This document shows, piece by piece, positions 33,757-42,749 of a DNA stretch of 50,550 nucleotides. A program made the position numbers and the translations under genes. The stretch comes from Cyanobacteria bacterium PR.3.49. GTDB lineage: Bacteria > Cyanobacteriota > Vampirovibrionia > Obscuribacterales > Obscuribacteraceae. The notes under the pieces were generated by a model that had not been told where the DNA came from, did no database searches, and worked only from the letters and a program-made list of their open reading frames with translations. The stretch spans positions 1 to 50,550 of the forward strand of contig PNKB01000013.1 of NCBI GenBank assembly GCA_013997645.1, in the 5' to 3' direction. Each line of letters starts with the position of its first letter. Position 1 is the stretch's first letter.

Positions 33757-33967
33757 TCTTCACGTGCTTTTCTCCGCGCTTCTCGCGGTTTTCTACTATT
33801 TCTTTGCGCTCTTTCTTAGTGGGCGCCTTTGTATCAGCCGCGGCTCTTGCCTTTGGGCCGGCGACGATTTTGGCTTTGTTGTCGGGGGCCGGTCCGGTGC
33901 CTTGAGCGCCTGCAGCCCCCATAGATACACACGCCAGAATTACCAATGCTGCTGTTTTGTAAAACAT
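33719..33967 (-). CDS. Small secreted protein with internal repeat
   Basis: 82 residues from an ATG with GGAGGGAG upstream. A signal peptide (about 1-20, A-G-A cut) is followed by a highly charged Lys/Ala/Glu-rich body in which K-I-V-A-G-P-K-A-R and K-I-I-A-E-P-K-A-R are near-repeats around a basic helix. It overlaps the 3' end of bshA on the other strand by 38 nt. The function is unknown. Confidence 0.72.
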   Translation of the reverse strand: MFYKTAALVILACVSMGAAGAQGTGPAPDNKAKIVAGPKARAAADTKAPTKKERKEIVENREKRGEKHVKIIAEPKAREAVE

Positions 33968-34062
33968 AAAACGACTCCCTCCTGGTCATAGAGAGGGATT
34001 GAAAACAGCGCTCGGAGTTCCCGATTTAAGCATTATCTGCGAAGTGTATCAATCAATATGGG

Positions 34063-34133
34063 TATAATACTCAGCATGTTAAGTAATTTTCTTCAATTTA
34101 CTGAGTAAAATTACTCATGATACTGAGTAATTT
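34063..34133 (+). promoter_or_regulatory. Likely -10 box and palindromic operator before the AAA/DUF4143 gene
   Basis: TATAAT at 34063-34068, with TG two bases before it, fits an extended -10 element. Downstream, the motif TACTGAGTA or its reverse occurs several times, and AAATTACTCA (34108-34117) and TGAGTAATTT (34124-34133) form a perfect 10-bp inverted repeat that ends 2 nt before the ATG, where it would cover the ribosome-binding region. No -35 box is clear and no SD is present. Autoregulation is an inference. Confidence 0.65.
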
Positions 34134-34135
34134 GT

Positions 34136-35320
34136 ATGAAACGAAAGTTCCTGTATTCAGAATTGCTTAAGCGCATCAAAGAAAAGCGCCGATTTTTGCA
34201 GGTTTTGAGCGGTCCGCGACAAACCGGTAAAACGACGCTTGTGTTGCAAGTTTTAGAGGATTCGGGAATTCCATCGCACTACGTTACCGCAGACGAACCT
34301 GGTGCACGCGACACATATTGGCTCGAACAACAATGGGAAATTGCCAGACTGTTGCTAAGGGAGCATAACTCAGCTTTGCTTGTCGTCGACGAAATTCAGA
34401 AAATTTCGAACTGGTCTGATGCGGTAAAACAGCTCTGGGACAGCGACACACGCCATAAATTACCTTTGAAGGTAATTTTGCTTGGTTCGGCACCACTGTT
34501 GATCGAAAAGGGTTTGACTGAAAGCCTGGCAGGAAGATTTGAAATTATCGCTGTACCGCATTGGTCGTTTGACGAAATGAAAGAGGCTTTCGGTTGGACA
34601 TTGGAGCAGTTTATTTACTACGGTGGCTACCCCGGCGCAGCAGATTTAATTGCCGATGAAATCAGATGGAAACGCTATCTCTTAGACTCGCTCATCGAGA
34701 CTACTATTTCGCGCGACATCTTCCTTCTAACAAGAGTCGATAAACCGGCGCTACTAAGACGCTTGTTTCAACTTGGATGTTCATATTCCGGACAGATTCT
34801 GTCATACCAAAAAATGCAAGGTCAGCTGGTCGATGCCGGAAACACCGTGACGCTTGCCCACTATTTGAATTTGCTTTCCGGCGCAGGAATGTTGACCGGA
34901 ATCGAAAAATATTCCCACGCAGATGTACGGCAACGCGCATCCAGTCCAAAACTCCAGGCATTAAACACGGGCTTGATTAGTTCTCAGGACCACCGCTCGT
35001 TTGCCGAAGCGAGAAAGGATGCAGAGTATTGGGGACAACTGGTTGAATCTTGCGTCGGCGCGCACCTCATGAACACAACTTTTGGTACCGCTTTTAATGT
35101 CACATATTGGAGAGAGCGCAATCACGAAGTTGATTTTGTAGTTCAAAACGGAAAAAAGCTAATCGGTATTGAAGTAAAAAGCACAAAAAGAAGATCAGCC
35201 CTGCCCGGAATCACCGAGTTCTCTAAACGATTTAAGCCGCACCGCAATCTGCTTATTGGCGGACAAGGCATTCAACTCGAGGAATTTCTTTCAAAACCGG
35301 CTGCTCATTGGTGCAGTTAG
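34136..35320 (+). CDS. AAA ATPase with DUF4143 domain
   Basis: 394 residues. The AAA_14 domain has Walker A G26-P-R-Q-T-G-K-T33 and Walker B L-L-V-V-D85-E86-I-Q; DUF4143 (about 200-380) ends with W-R-E-R-N-H-E-V-D-F-V and I-G-I-E-V-K, the E/D/E-x-K pattern of a PD-(D/E)XK-like fold. The family is widespread, often acquired horizontally and of unclear function; a role as a solitary regulatory or toxin-antitoxin-like ATPase has been suggested by its erratic distribution. The start at 34136 follows a palindrome and lacks an SD. Confidence 0.93.
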   Translation: MKRKFLYSELLKRIKEKRRFLQVLSGPRQTGKTTLVLQVLEDSGIPSHYVTADEPGARDTYWLEQQWEIARLLLREHNSALLVVDEIQKISNWSDAVKQLWDSDTRHKLPLKVILLGSAPLLIEKGLTESLAGRFEIIAVPHWSFDEMKEAFGWTLEQFIYYGGYPGAADLIADEIRWKRYLLDSLIETTISRDIFLLTRVDKPALLRRLFQLGCSYSGQILSYQKMQGQLVDAGNTVTLAHYLNLLSGAGMLTGIEKYSHADVRQRASSPKLQALNTGLISSQDHRSFAEARKDAEYWGQLVESCVGAHLMNTTFGTAFNVTYWRERNHEVDFVVQNGKKLIGIEVKSTKRRSALPGITEFSKRFKPHRNLLIGGQGIQLEEFLSKPAAHWCS

Positions 35321-35477
35321 CTCTCATTCGCCACATGCGATTTGCAGAATTACACCTCGCACGCCATTGAATTTACAGTCTTGACACCAGCATGACACCG
35401 ACTAATCAGGACGGTGACACAGGGGCTCGCATACGATGCAGGCGTCGGTTCCAGCAACCCCTGAGAGGAATCAAACG

Positions 35478-36233
35478 ATGCTTAAAAACAAAACTGGCGT
35501 TGAACCTACCGCTAAAGAAAAAAATCTCGATGAAACGGCAAAAGAAAACGCTATCGTCACCGAAAAATTGCATGAAGAAGTGGGCGCAACCATTCCAAAA
35601 TACGGACCGGATGGTCGGCTCGCCTCAACGAGAGTCTTGCGCGAAGGCGGCTATGACGAAGTGTCATTTTCTTACCATCCCGATGGACGCAGAAAGAGCG
35701 TCAAATCAGTTGAAGTGCGAGGCTCCTCGACAACCAGCAGCATGGAAGAATACTCACCGCGAGGCGAATTGATTGTCAGCGAAAGCACTGAAAGACACGG
35801 CAATAACTGGTCGCGCAAACGAATGCAATTGGATGGCGATATGCGCGTTTTGCAAAACGAATCTGTGGTCAACGGGCAGCGCACAACCAATTCTTTGTCA
35901 TTCAATAGAAGAACCGGCGAGTGGACGGAAAAAATCGATACACCCACCTTCAAAGCTATTACCACAGGCGACGCAATGCCAGGCGACTACCTCACGCAAA
36001 CCGCGCGCGAAAATTCAGTCATTAAAAGCAAAACTATTGAATTGGCGAATGGCATGAGAACGGAAAGAGAATTCAGATACAACGGTGTGGGAAACATCGC
36101 CTGGTCGGCAGCAGAAACATTCGACGCAGCCGGCAATCGGCGCGATGAGGATTTAGACCTTCACTTCACCAACATTTTCGAAGGACTCCTCAACGGATTT
36201 AAACCGCCGCAACAGACGCCGTGGGGTTTCTAG
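35478..36233 (+). CDS. Unknown protein with YD-like repeats
   Basis: 251 residues from the ATG at 35478, behind GAGGA. It is charged and beta-rich, with units such as Y-G-P-D-G-R-L, Y-H-P-D-G-R-R, Y-S-P-R-G-E-L and F-D-A-A-G-N-R that resemble the YD/RHS repeat turn, though too few and too far apart for an RHS shell. There is no signal peptide. Stops face the response-regulator gene, 4 nt away. The function is unknown. Confidence 0.72.
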   Translation: MLKNKTGVEPTAKEKNLDETAKENAIVTEKLHEEVGATIPKYGPDGRLASTRVLREGGYDEVSFSYHPDGRRKSVKSVEVRGSSTTSSMEEYSPRGELIVSESTERHGNNWSRKRMQLDGDMRVLQNESVVNGQRTTNSLSFNRRTGEWTEKIDTPTFKAITTGDAMPGDYLTQTARENSVIKSKTIELANGMRTEREFRYNGVGNIAWSAAETFDAAGNRRDEDLDLHFTNIFEGLLNGFKPPQQTPWGF

Positions 36234-36237
36234 AGAA

Positions 36238-36915
36238 TCAGTTTCCCGTGTTGCATCGATAACCAACGCCCGCGACTGTCTCGATAAAATCATCATCAGC
36301 CCCCAGCTCCAGTCTTTGCCGGAGCCGCTTCAAACAACTTCTCACCGCATTCGTCGAGCCGTCTTCCTCACTCTGCCAGACACGATGCATGATGGCCTCA
36401 GCGCTAAAAACTTTGTCGGGATTGCGCATGAAAAATTCCAGCAGCGCGAACTCTTTGGGCAGAAGTTTCACTTCCTTGCCGTCGCGCTTCACTCTGTATT
36501 GGGCGGAATCCAGTGTTATGCCACCCAATGTGAGAACGTTTGATTTTGATCCGGCAGAACGGCGAAGTTGCACCCTGATACGCGCACAAAGTTCGACCAG
36601 ATCAAATGGTTTCGCCAAATAATCATCCGCACCGCAATCGAGCCCCTTCTCTTTGTCCTTTGCCGTGTCGTGCGCAGTGAGCATGATGACGGGCGTGTTG
36701 TCGCCTTTCTCTCTCAGCTCGCGCAAAAGCTCGACGCCCGATTTCCTCGGCAAATCCCAATCGAGCAAAATGACGTCGTAGGTTTCTGCGGCTAAATAAT
36801 CCAGCGCGCGCTCACCGCTGCCCGCCCAAGTGACTGCGTAGTTCTCGTCCTGCAACCAGACAAGCGTCATCTGCGCTTCGTCGTCGTTGTCTTCCACCAA
36901 AAGAAGCTTTGCCAT
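36238..36915 (-). CDS. OmpR/PhoB-family response regulator
   Basis: 225 residues. The receiver domain (1-120) has E8-D9 and phospho-acceptor D52 in I-L-L-D-W-D, T at M-L-T-A-H and K in Y-L-A-K-P-F. The winged-helix DNA-binding domain (about 128-222) has L-L-P-K-E-F-A-L-L-E-F-F and the V-R-S-C-L-K-R-L-R-Q-R-L recognition helix. It starts 13 nt after the histidine-kinase stop, so kinase and regulator form one operon, the only complete two-component pair in the window. Confidence 0.95.
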   Translation of the reverse strand: MAKLLLVEDNDDEAQMTLVWLQDENYAVTWAGSGERALDYLAAETYDVILLDWDLPRKSGVELLRELREKGDNTPVIMLTAHDTAKDKEKGLDCGADDYLAKPFDLVELCARIRVQLRRSAGSKSNVLTLGGITLDSAQYRVKRDGKEVKLLPKEFALLEFFMRNPDKVFSAEAIMHRVWQSEEDGSTNAVRSCLKRLRQRLELGADDDFIETVAGVGYRCNTGN

Positions 36916-36928
36916 GCCTCAACCCGCT

Positions 36929-38764
36929 CTAAGTCACAATGTCAGGCTGCCGGGGCAGTCCGACTATGAAAGTTGTACCTCGCGGTTTGTTGTCTTCAAC
37001 GCGAATATAACCATGATGCAAACCGACCATTTCTTTGCAAAAGGAAAGCCCTAAGCCAGACCCAGCAACCTTCTTGGCCGTTCCCTCCAGGCGATGAAAA
37101 CGCTCAAAAATCAACGCGCGCTCTGACTCCGGAATACCGGGTCCCTCGTCGCTGACCAATATTTCTACGTGACCATCAGCTGTGCGCGCATCAAGAGTTA
37201 CTGTCGATTTCTCCGGCGAATAGTGAACTGCATTTACCGTCAAATTGACCACAACTTGCTGCATCCAGTGCCGGTCGGCGTGAAGTGCCAAAGACTCGTC
37301 CGGCACTTTCACAACGATTTCGATTTCCTTCGTATCAGCAAGGATCCGGACTGACGCAGCGCACTCAGTGAGAAACGCTCCCAGGGGAAATGCGCTCAGA
37401 CTGATGTCGGCGGCGCCTGAGCGAATTTTCTCGAGATTGAGAACGCTTTCGATCAACTGCGCCATGCGATCGCACGAGCGATCTGCCACGCTGAGCAAGT
37501 TTTGCCCCTTATCGCTCAAGTCTCCGATGCGTCCTAGACGCAACATTTGCAGATACGCACCGATGGTCTGCAGCGGTGTCTTTAGATCGTGAGTAATCAT
37601 CGCCGTGACTTCGCGCCTGATGGAATCTACTTCTTTAGCCGCAGTTACATCGTGCAAGACGAAATAATAGGTCTTCTCCAGCGCGGAATAATTGCCGGAA
37701 AGCGACATCGTCAAATGTTTGCCGGAAGGCAGTGGAACCTGCAAATCGAGAGAGCCAACGGAATTTCCAGCCTGCACATCCTGAAAATACTGCGCAGCTT
37801 TCTCCGCTTCTTTCTCGTCCAGCAGTGAGGAAAAGCGCTTGCCTATGAGGTCTTCTGCACTGCGCTCCAGCACGGAAGCGACAGCCGGATTGACGGATTC
37901 GATGGCCAGACCCTCATTGATGGACATGATCACGTCTTTTGTATTTTGCAGAATTGCTTTCTCTTTTCGTGACGCCGCACTGATCAAATTCGACGCCAGA
38001 TGAAAAGTCTTGTCGAGATGAGCGATCTCGTCGTCGCCTTTCATGCGCGGTAAGAGCGCCTCGCCTTTGGCAAGCCTGTTGGCGTTGTTCTCCAAAAGAG
38101 CCAATCGTCCAGACAGATTTTTGCTCAAGAAAAACGCGCCCGACAAGCCCAAAACAACGCTCAAGCCAAGCGCAATTTTGAGAAGATCACGAATCTGCTT
38201 GCGAATCGCCAAAGTCTTGTCGTCGCTGAATTCCTCTCTGCGCTCTTGCGCAAGTTTTAAAAAGCCGGCGGACAAAACCGTCTCAAAATCACCATTCATG
38301 CGGCGGCGTTCTTGCGCAAGAATCTGCTGCACGTCGGAAAAATTTGCTTGCAGCAAACGTTTGTTCATTTCAGCAAGATGTCGCTCGACTGCATAAATTC
38401 CCTGCTCGCTGCCCAGCACCGCCGCGAGCTTTTCCGGATCATCTTTGAGCAAGAGTTTTAGTTCGTCGAATTGTTTATGGATATTGGCGATTTTCGAGCG
38501 CATCTGCCTTCTGATTTCAGTGAGGCGATGATAGTTTTTCACCTGATGCCCGACATCAATGAGCTCTTGCAATATCGTGTTGATCGCATCGTTGGTGCGC
38601 TTGCCTTGCGCAATGCGCTCGGCCTCTCGCTCGACCTGATTTTGCAAATCAAGCAAAACACCAAATAATGTAATCTCGAAACACAAAGGAATGCTCACAA
38701 GGAGAAGACCTTTAGTTAGGAGATTTACTTTCAAAACGAGCCTGCAGGAAATTCGGTCTGCCAT
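36929..38764 (-). CDS. Membrane sensor histidine kinase, partner of the OmpR-type regulator
   Basis: 611 residues. Helices at about 18-38 and 194-214 enclose a helical sensor domain, then HAMP (214-265), PAS (about 270-375), HisKA with H392 in M-I-T-H-D-L-K-T-P-L and an HATPase domain with D-E-G-P-G-I and G-S-G-L-G-L-S-F-C. The start is uncertain: the ATG at 38764 has no SD, while a TTG about ten codons downstream lies behind an AGG and would begin L-K-V-N-L-L. Same family as the kinases at 22842 and 47533. Confidence 0.93.
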   Translation of the reverse strand: MADRISCRLVLKVNLLTKGLLLVSIPLCFEITLFGVLLDLQNQVEREAERIAQGKRTNDAINTILQELIDVGHQVKNYHRLTEIRRQMRSKIANIHKQFDELKLLLKDDPEKLAAVLGSEQGIYAVERHLAEMNKRLLQANFSDVQQILAQERRRMNGDFETVLSAGFLKLAQERREEFSDDKTLAIRKQIRDLLKIALGLSVVLGLSGAFFLSKNLSGRLALLENNANRLAKGEALLPRMKGDDEIAHLDKTFHLASNLISAASRKEKAILQNTKDVIMSINEGLAIESVNPAVASVLERSAEDLIGKRFSSLLDEKEAEKAAQYFQDVQAGNSVGSLDLQVPLPSGKHLTMSLSGNYSALEKTYYFVLHDVTAAKEVDSIRREVTAMITHDLKTPLQTIGAYLQMLRLGRIGDLSDKGQNLLSVADRSCDRMAQLIESVLNLEKIRSGAADISLSAFPLGAFLTECAASVRILADTKEIEIVVKVPDESLALHADRHWMQQVVVNLTVNAVHYSPEKSTVTLDARTADGHVEILVSDEGPGIPESERALIFERFHRLEGTAKKVAGSGLGLSFCKEMVGLHHGYIRVEDNKPRGTTFIVGLPRQPDIVT

Positions 38765-38802
38765 TTGCCGAAGGACAAACCAAATTTAGCACAGCCTTGC
38801 AA

Positions 38803-38831
38803 TAAAAAAGACGGGTGGTTAGCCCGTCTTT
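38803..38831 (-). terminator. Intrinsic terminator of the LysM gene
   Basis: Read on the minus strand, AAAGACGGG pairs with CCCGTCTTT and runs into TTTTTTATT. It lies 36 nt past the LysM gene stop and just before the histidine-kinase start, so it separates the two transcripts. Confidence 0.9.
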
Positions 38832-38866
38832 CATCCCTTGCTGTTTAAACCTTTGAGATGTGCGCG

Positions 38867-40141
38867 TTATCTTCTTACCGGTTGCGGCGCCATCAAAACC
38901 CGCCCGCGTTCGTCGGTGGTGAAGCGATGGAATCTTCCGTCATCGGTATGCACGACAGCTTCATAGCGAGCGGGTTGACCATCCTGGCCGGCTACATAGC
39001 GAGTGTGAATGCGATTGATATTGGCAAGTTCAACCGAGCCGCCCTGACCATTGTCGAAGCGCATGGTGACGGGACGATCGTAGATTACGTTTCTTCCCAG
39101 CGCAGCTCCCGTCACTGTGTTTCTCACTACCTCCGTTGTAGCGGTCACGGCGCCGCGGTCCGCACCAGGCGTTTCTCGCGGAACGGTTTCTACAATCATG
39201 CGACGCACTTCCGTCACATGATCGCGACCACCCTGGCGAATTTCTGTTTCGCCCTGCTGCCTCTCAGACATTGGAGCAGCGCCGCGATGCCCTTCCAAAA
39301 CCTGACCGGCCGGAGCAATCGGATTGTACACACCGTCGCGCGGACGCAGCGGATCAAGTTGCGCTGCAGTCGCGCTCGGGCGTGGTGCTTCAGTCGGTCG
39401 GGCAAGCTGTTCGGGGCGGACCAAATCTTCTTCTCTGGGGCGAAGCACAGGTTGCAACGGACGGACGAGGGCGCCCGCTTCCGGTGCGGGAGGGGTTTCG
39501 GGTGGTCTGGGCGTGCCTTGCTCAGGCGGTCGCTGACCCGGTCGCGCCGGCTGCCCCGGACGCGCTGGAGCGGCAGCCTCAGGCGTCTGCGTGCGCAGCC
39601 CCACAGGTATTTGAATTTCTTGTCCAGGTCTAAATGCCGACCCGGGGCCCAAGTTGTTTGCGCGTGCAATTTCGGCAGCGGTGCGAGCAATTTCTTGCTG
39701 GCTAGGAACGCGACCGTTGCCGTGGGAGAGAACATCCCTGGCGATGTGCGATAGGTTGTCGCCCGGTCTCACAGTGTATCGGGCATTGCCGCCTTCGTCC
39801 AATCGGAAGCGACGATTTTGATTGCCCCAGAGCTCACCTTCGCTTGGGTTGGTGACAGAACCACTCTGTCTCAACCTGCCCGCACTGCGCAATTGCGCTT
39901 GCCCTGGCTGCTCGCCTTCCGTAGTAATAAGTTGATTTCTCGATGACAATCCAACAATTTGAAAGTCGCCGGGGAAGCCCATGGCACGGAAGTCTACTGC
40001 AGCATTGATGGCCGCTCCGTTGCGTCTCCAGAAGTTAGGATCTTCATTTTGTGCCACACGTATATCGTTGAAAACTCTCGTGAAATCTGAATCGGATCGT
40101 CGTTCGTTGAAGCCGCGGATGATATCTTCTGCGCGTGACAT
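38867..40141 (-). CDS. LysM-domain protein with proline-rich linker
   Basis: 424 residues from the ATG at 40141, which has CAGGAGG upstream; the frame runs 42 nt further without start signals. A LysM module at about 121-181 reads Y-T-V-R-P-G-D-N-L-S-H-I-A-R-D-V and ends F-R-P-G-Q-E-I-Q-I-P. A long Pro/Ala/Arg/Glu-rich linker (about 190-280) and a C-terminal beta-rich domain with a Y-E-A-V-V-H-T-D-D-G-R-F-H-R-F strand pair follow. No signal peptide is seen. LysM suggests peptidoglycan contact; the C-terminal domain is unknown. It is related in layout to the LysM-like protein at 10464. Confidence 0.85.
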   Translation of the reverse strand: MSRAEDIIRGFNERRSDSDFTRVFNDIRVAQNEDPNFWRRNGAAINAAVDFRAMGFPGDFQIVGLSSRNQLITTEGEQPGQAQLRSAGRLRQSGSVTNPSEGELWGNQNRRFRLDEGGNARYTVRPGDNLSHIARDVLSHGNGRVPSQQEIARTAAEIARANNLGPGSAFRPGQEIQIPVGLRTQTPEAAAPARPGQPARPGQRPPEQGTPRPPETPPAPEAGALVRPLQPVLRPREEDLVRPEQLARPTEAPRPSATAAQLDPLRPRDGVYNPIAPAGQVLEGHRGAAPMSERQQGETEIRQGGRDHVTEVRRMIVETVPRETPGADRGAVTATTEVVRNTVTGAALGRNVIYDRPVTMRFDNGQGGSVELANINRIHTRYVAGQDGQPARYEAVVHTDDGRFHRFTTDERGRVLMAPQPVRR

Positions 40142-40339
40142 AGTGACCCTCCTGGGGTGAGAAGCGTCGCCGTATGAAAGCAAGGGAGTTGCAGGGCGAT
40201 TGCTTACACATTAGGAGGCGTAGTTGCCACCAAGTTGACATGGAAGTTATAGGAGGGCAAAAGTTGCCTTCCCACAATGAATCTCGCAAAAGCACCCAAC
40301 CTTGCGGACATTCTAGTATGAGTGTTGCCGGCTCGCGCT

Positions 40340-41908
40340 CTACTGACAGGTTATGTTGAAGCCGCTAACATTGATGTTGACTTTTCCACCACTGATGCCG
40401 TTGGCGCGCCCGACCTGGCAAGACTGTGTCGTATTGGCTCCCCAGTTGCTTATAGCCGGACCGGAAAATGGGAAAGCGCAGGTATTGTTTGGGCTGGCGC
40501 TACATGCAGGTGGCGCATAGCCCGGATAGAGATAGTTGCAGGTTGTGGACGAAGCGCAAGTAGGCTCTCCACAGCAGGGGCAATTGAATGGGTACACGCC
40601 AGGTATATTGTTGTTGGCGGTGAGGGTGAGGCTGTTGACCACTGTCGCCGGATAAAGAGAACCGCCAGTCGAGCTGATTGTCCAGCAGGGAGACGGGGTG
40701 ACGCTTGTGCAGGTGGTGGGTGATGGAGCGCTGCCGCTGCCATTGACAGTATAATTCATCGTGATTTGAGAATTGACACCATTGTTGCAGCTCATGTTGG
40801 CTGACTCGCCTGCAGAGGAACCATTATTGAGTGACCATTCAGCCTGATTGTGTCCGCATGGATAAACCGCACTCGGGCAGTTGGTGGTCGGAATCACAGA
40901 AGTTCCCAAACTTGCAGGAGTGAAGGTGACATTGCCACTCCATTGCCCAGGGGATTGGATGCTGTTAATAGAATATATGGTTGTCCCTTTCTGCGCCGGA
41001 ATGAGCGCATATCCGAAAGTCTTGTTGGGCTGCCCGTTAGGTAGATTTCCAGGATAAAACCACTTCACCGACTTCGGCCCCGCAGCCGCAACCGTAAGTG
41101 GTGTCAGTCCTCCGTAAATGGGTTGAAACTTCACATCAACATTCGCGCCCGCTAATTGCACCCAGGCATATACATCCACACCGGAAGTATTGCTCAGACT
41201 GACCCCCGTCTGCCCGGCAAGTAATTGGCGGGCAAGTACTGCTAGATGAGGTGGGAGTCCTGCCGGACCAACATTGGGCGGAAAAAAGAGTGTCGCCAAA
41301 ATTTTTCTGACAGGGCTGGCGTCAAGGCTTATCCCATCAACTTTAAAGGCACCCGCTTCCTTCTGCGGAGGGGGCACAATAGCGATCTCCTTGATCGAGC
41401 TGCCATTTTTTATTCCCCAAAGACTCTTGTCGAAAATAACTTCTTTGTAGCCGTCTTTGGACTGGTGTCCACTCTTACCCTCGTTGATGGTCAGAAAGGA
41501 AGTTATGAATGAACCAGCAGATGGCTTGTACGTCACGAAAGCGCGCGTCTCAGGGGAGCCCTTGTACCAGAAGCTGAGGCGATCGAACGATGAAAGACCG
41601 GGTTGCCCGTCAGTGTTGATGACTATGCCGCAATGTGAGTCTTTAGCAACTGTCGATTGGTTAGTCGAAAGGAAAAACGGATTGCGCTTTCCAAAGTGGG
41701 TGGTCACAGCGCTAAAGCTTTTGCTTTGCGGAGTTTCATCCACAATGAAAGGACTGGCAGATGGTCCATTTTGGCTATTCATGGCGTGTGCCACGGAAAG
41801 CAATCCTAGTGGCGCTATCGTCAGCGCGGCAAACAGTGGAACTCGTCTCAGCATAGTACGTGCGTGATTACCCACAGAATCCCCTCCGCGAATGAAAGCT
41901 TCGCTCAT
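40340..41908 (-). CDS. Secreted Cys-rich protein of unknown function
   Basis: 522 residues from the ATG at 41908 (AGGGG upstream) or 504 from an ATG at 41854; a signal peptide ending near S-V-A-H-A fits both. Residues about 75-210 resemble a carbohydrate-binding jelly-roll domain (L-S-F-W-Y-K-G, G-A-F-K-V-D-G-I-S-L). The C-terminal 240 residues are Gly/Ser/Asn/Thr-rich with about 17 Cys, including C-P-C-C-G-E-P-T-C and a final I-T-C-Q, and probably form many disulfides outside the cell. I considered a thaumatin-like domain but could not confirm it. It lies alone with 198 nt to the LysM gene. Confidence 0.75.
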   Translation of the reverse strand: MSEAFIRGGDSVGNHARTMLRRVPLFAALTIAPLGLLSVAHAMNSQNGPSASPFIVDETPQSKSFSAVTTHFGKRNPFFLSTNQSTVAKDSHCGIVINTDGQPGLSSFDRLSFWYKGSPETRAFVTYKPSAGSFITSFLTINEGKSGHQSKDGYKEVIFDKSLWGIKNGSSIKEIAIVPPPQKEAGAFKVDGISLDASPVRKILATLFFPPNVGPAGLPPHLAVLARQLLAGQTGVSLSNTSGVDVYAWVQLAGANVDVKFQPIYGGLTPLTVAAAGPKSVKWFYPGNLPNGQPNKTFGYALIPAQKGTTIYSINSIQSPGQWSGNVTFTPASLGTSVIPTTNCPSAVYPCGHNQAEWSLNNGSSAGESANMSCNNGVNSQITMNYTVNGSGSAPSPTTCTSVTPSPCWTISSTGGSLYPATVVNSLTLTANNNIPGVYPFNCPCCGEPTCASSTTCNYLYPGYAPPACSASPNNTCAFPFSGPAISNWGANTTQSCQVGRANGISGGKVNINVSGFNITCQ

Positions 41909-41966
41909 GCTACCCCTGCAACCACAATTATCATTCGCACAAAGAATAGTCAATTACCCGGAAGAA

Positions 41967-42695
41967 CTATTCGAGAATTTCGCCGCTGCGAACCGAGTAA
42001 TAAAAATATCGATCATAGCCGGGCTGCGTTGACACCACATGCAGTATCAATGCCGAGGCATCGCCAGTGGTGATCTTGGCTTTGTAAAAACGCATAACGG
42101 ACAGGTCTGATTCGACGCTGTGGCACATCTCATGCGGCAACATCAGAACGACAGGAATCGCCTGCAAATGATAGATATCCGGCAGCAGTCTCAATGCCGC
42201 ATTGATCAGCGCTTTCGTCTGATGCTGCGCAACCGGGCCCGGCTCGATCTTAATCACGCCGTGCGTGTCTTCTTTCAGGCTCAACTTTTCAAAACGACGC
42301 AGACCGAATGGAGAACCATTGTGATACCAGAAAGTTTCGTAGGTGCGCTTTTCCTTCCAGGGCTGATCATTGTTATCGCGCACCTGCGACTTGACGGTAA
42401 CGCAAACCACCGGAGTAAGCGGCGACCGCTTGAAGTTGAGATAGTCTTTGATTTCGCGCGCCTGCAGCGTGAGCCGCCAGTCAGCACTTTCTTCGTACTT
42501 TTCGTTGTTGAAATGCGTTGTATCCGAACTGGGCGGAGGTTGTGCCGACGAGGGCAAAATAAACACAGCCGCGGCGGCGCAGAACAATAGTCTTGCTGCA
42601 TAGGACAGTGCCTTTGCTTCGCAGAACAATAGCTTCACTACATTTGTAATCGCCGATGGATTATTCAATTGCTTTCCCGCGAGCGCCGACTGCAT
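41967..42695 (-). CDS. Unknown secreted or lipid-free periplasmic protein
   Basis: 242 residues if it starts at the ATG 42695; the frame is open 228 nt further, but that part would overlap the divergent gene. A hydrophobic stretch (A-R-L-L-F-C-A-A-A-A-V-F-I-L-P-S-S-A) near residues 33-50 looks like a signal peptide, so the true start may be a later GTG. The body is mixed alpha/beta with several aromatic residues and two Cys. The sequence GCAGAACAATAG occurs twice, about 46 bp apart, within its 5' end. Family not recognised. Confidence 0.62.
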   Translation of the reverse strand: MQSALAGKQLNNPSAITNVVKLLFCEAKALSYAARLLFCAAAAVFILPSSAQPPPSSDTTHFNNEKYEESADWRLTLQAREIKDYLNFKRSPLTPVVCVTVKSQVRDNNDQPWKEKRTYETFWYHNGSPFGLRRFEKLSLKEDTHGVIKIEPGPVAQHQTKALINAALRLLPDIYHLQAIPVVLMLPHEMCHSVESDLSVMRFYKAKITTGDASALILHVVSTQPGYDRYFYYSVRSGEILE

Positions 42696-42749
42696 TACAA
42701 TTGTAGACACACTAACAGCTGCCCGACAACCAAAGGTTTTTTCCAGATT

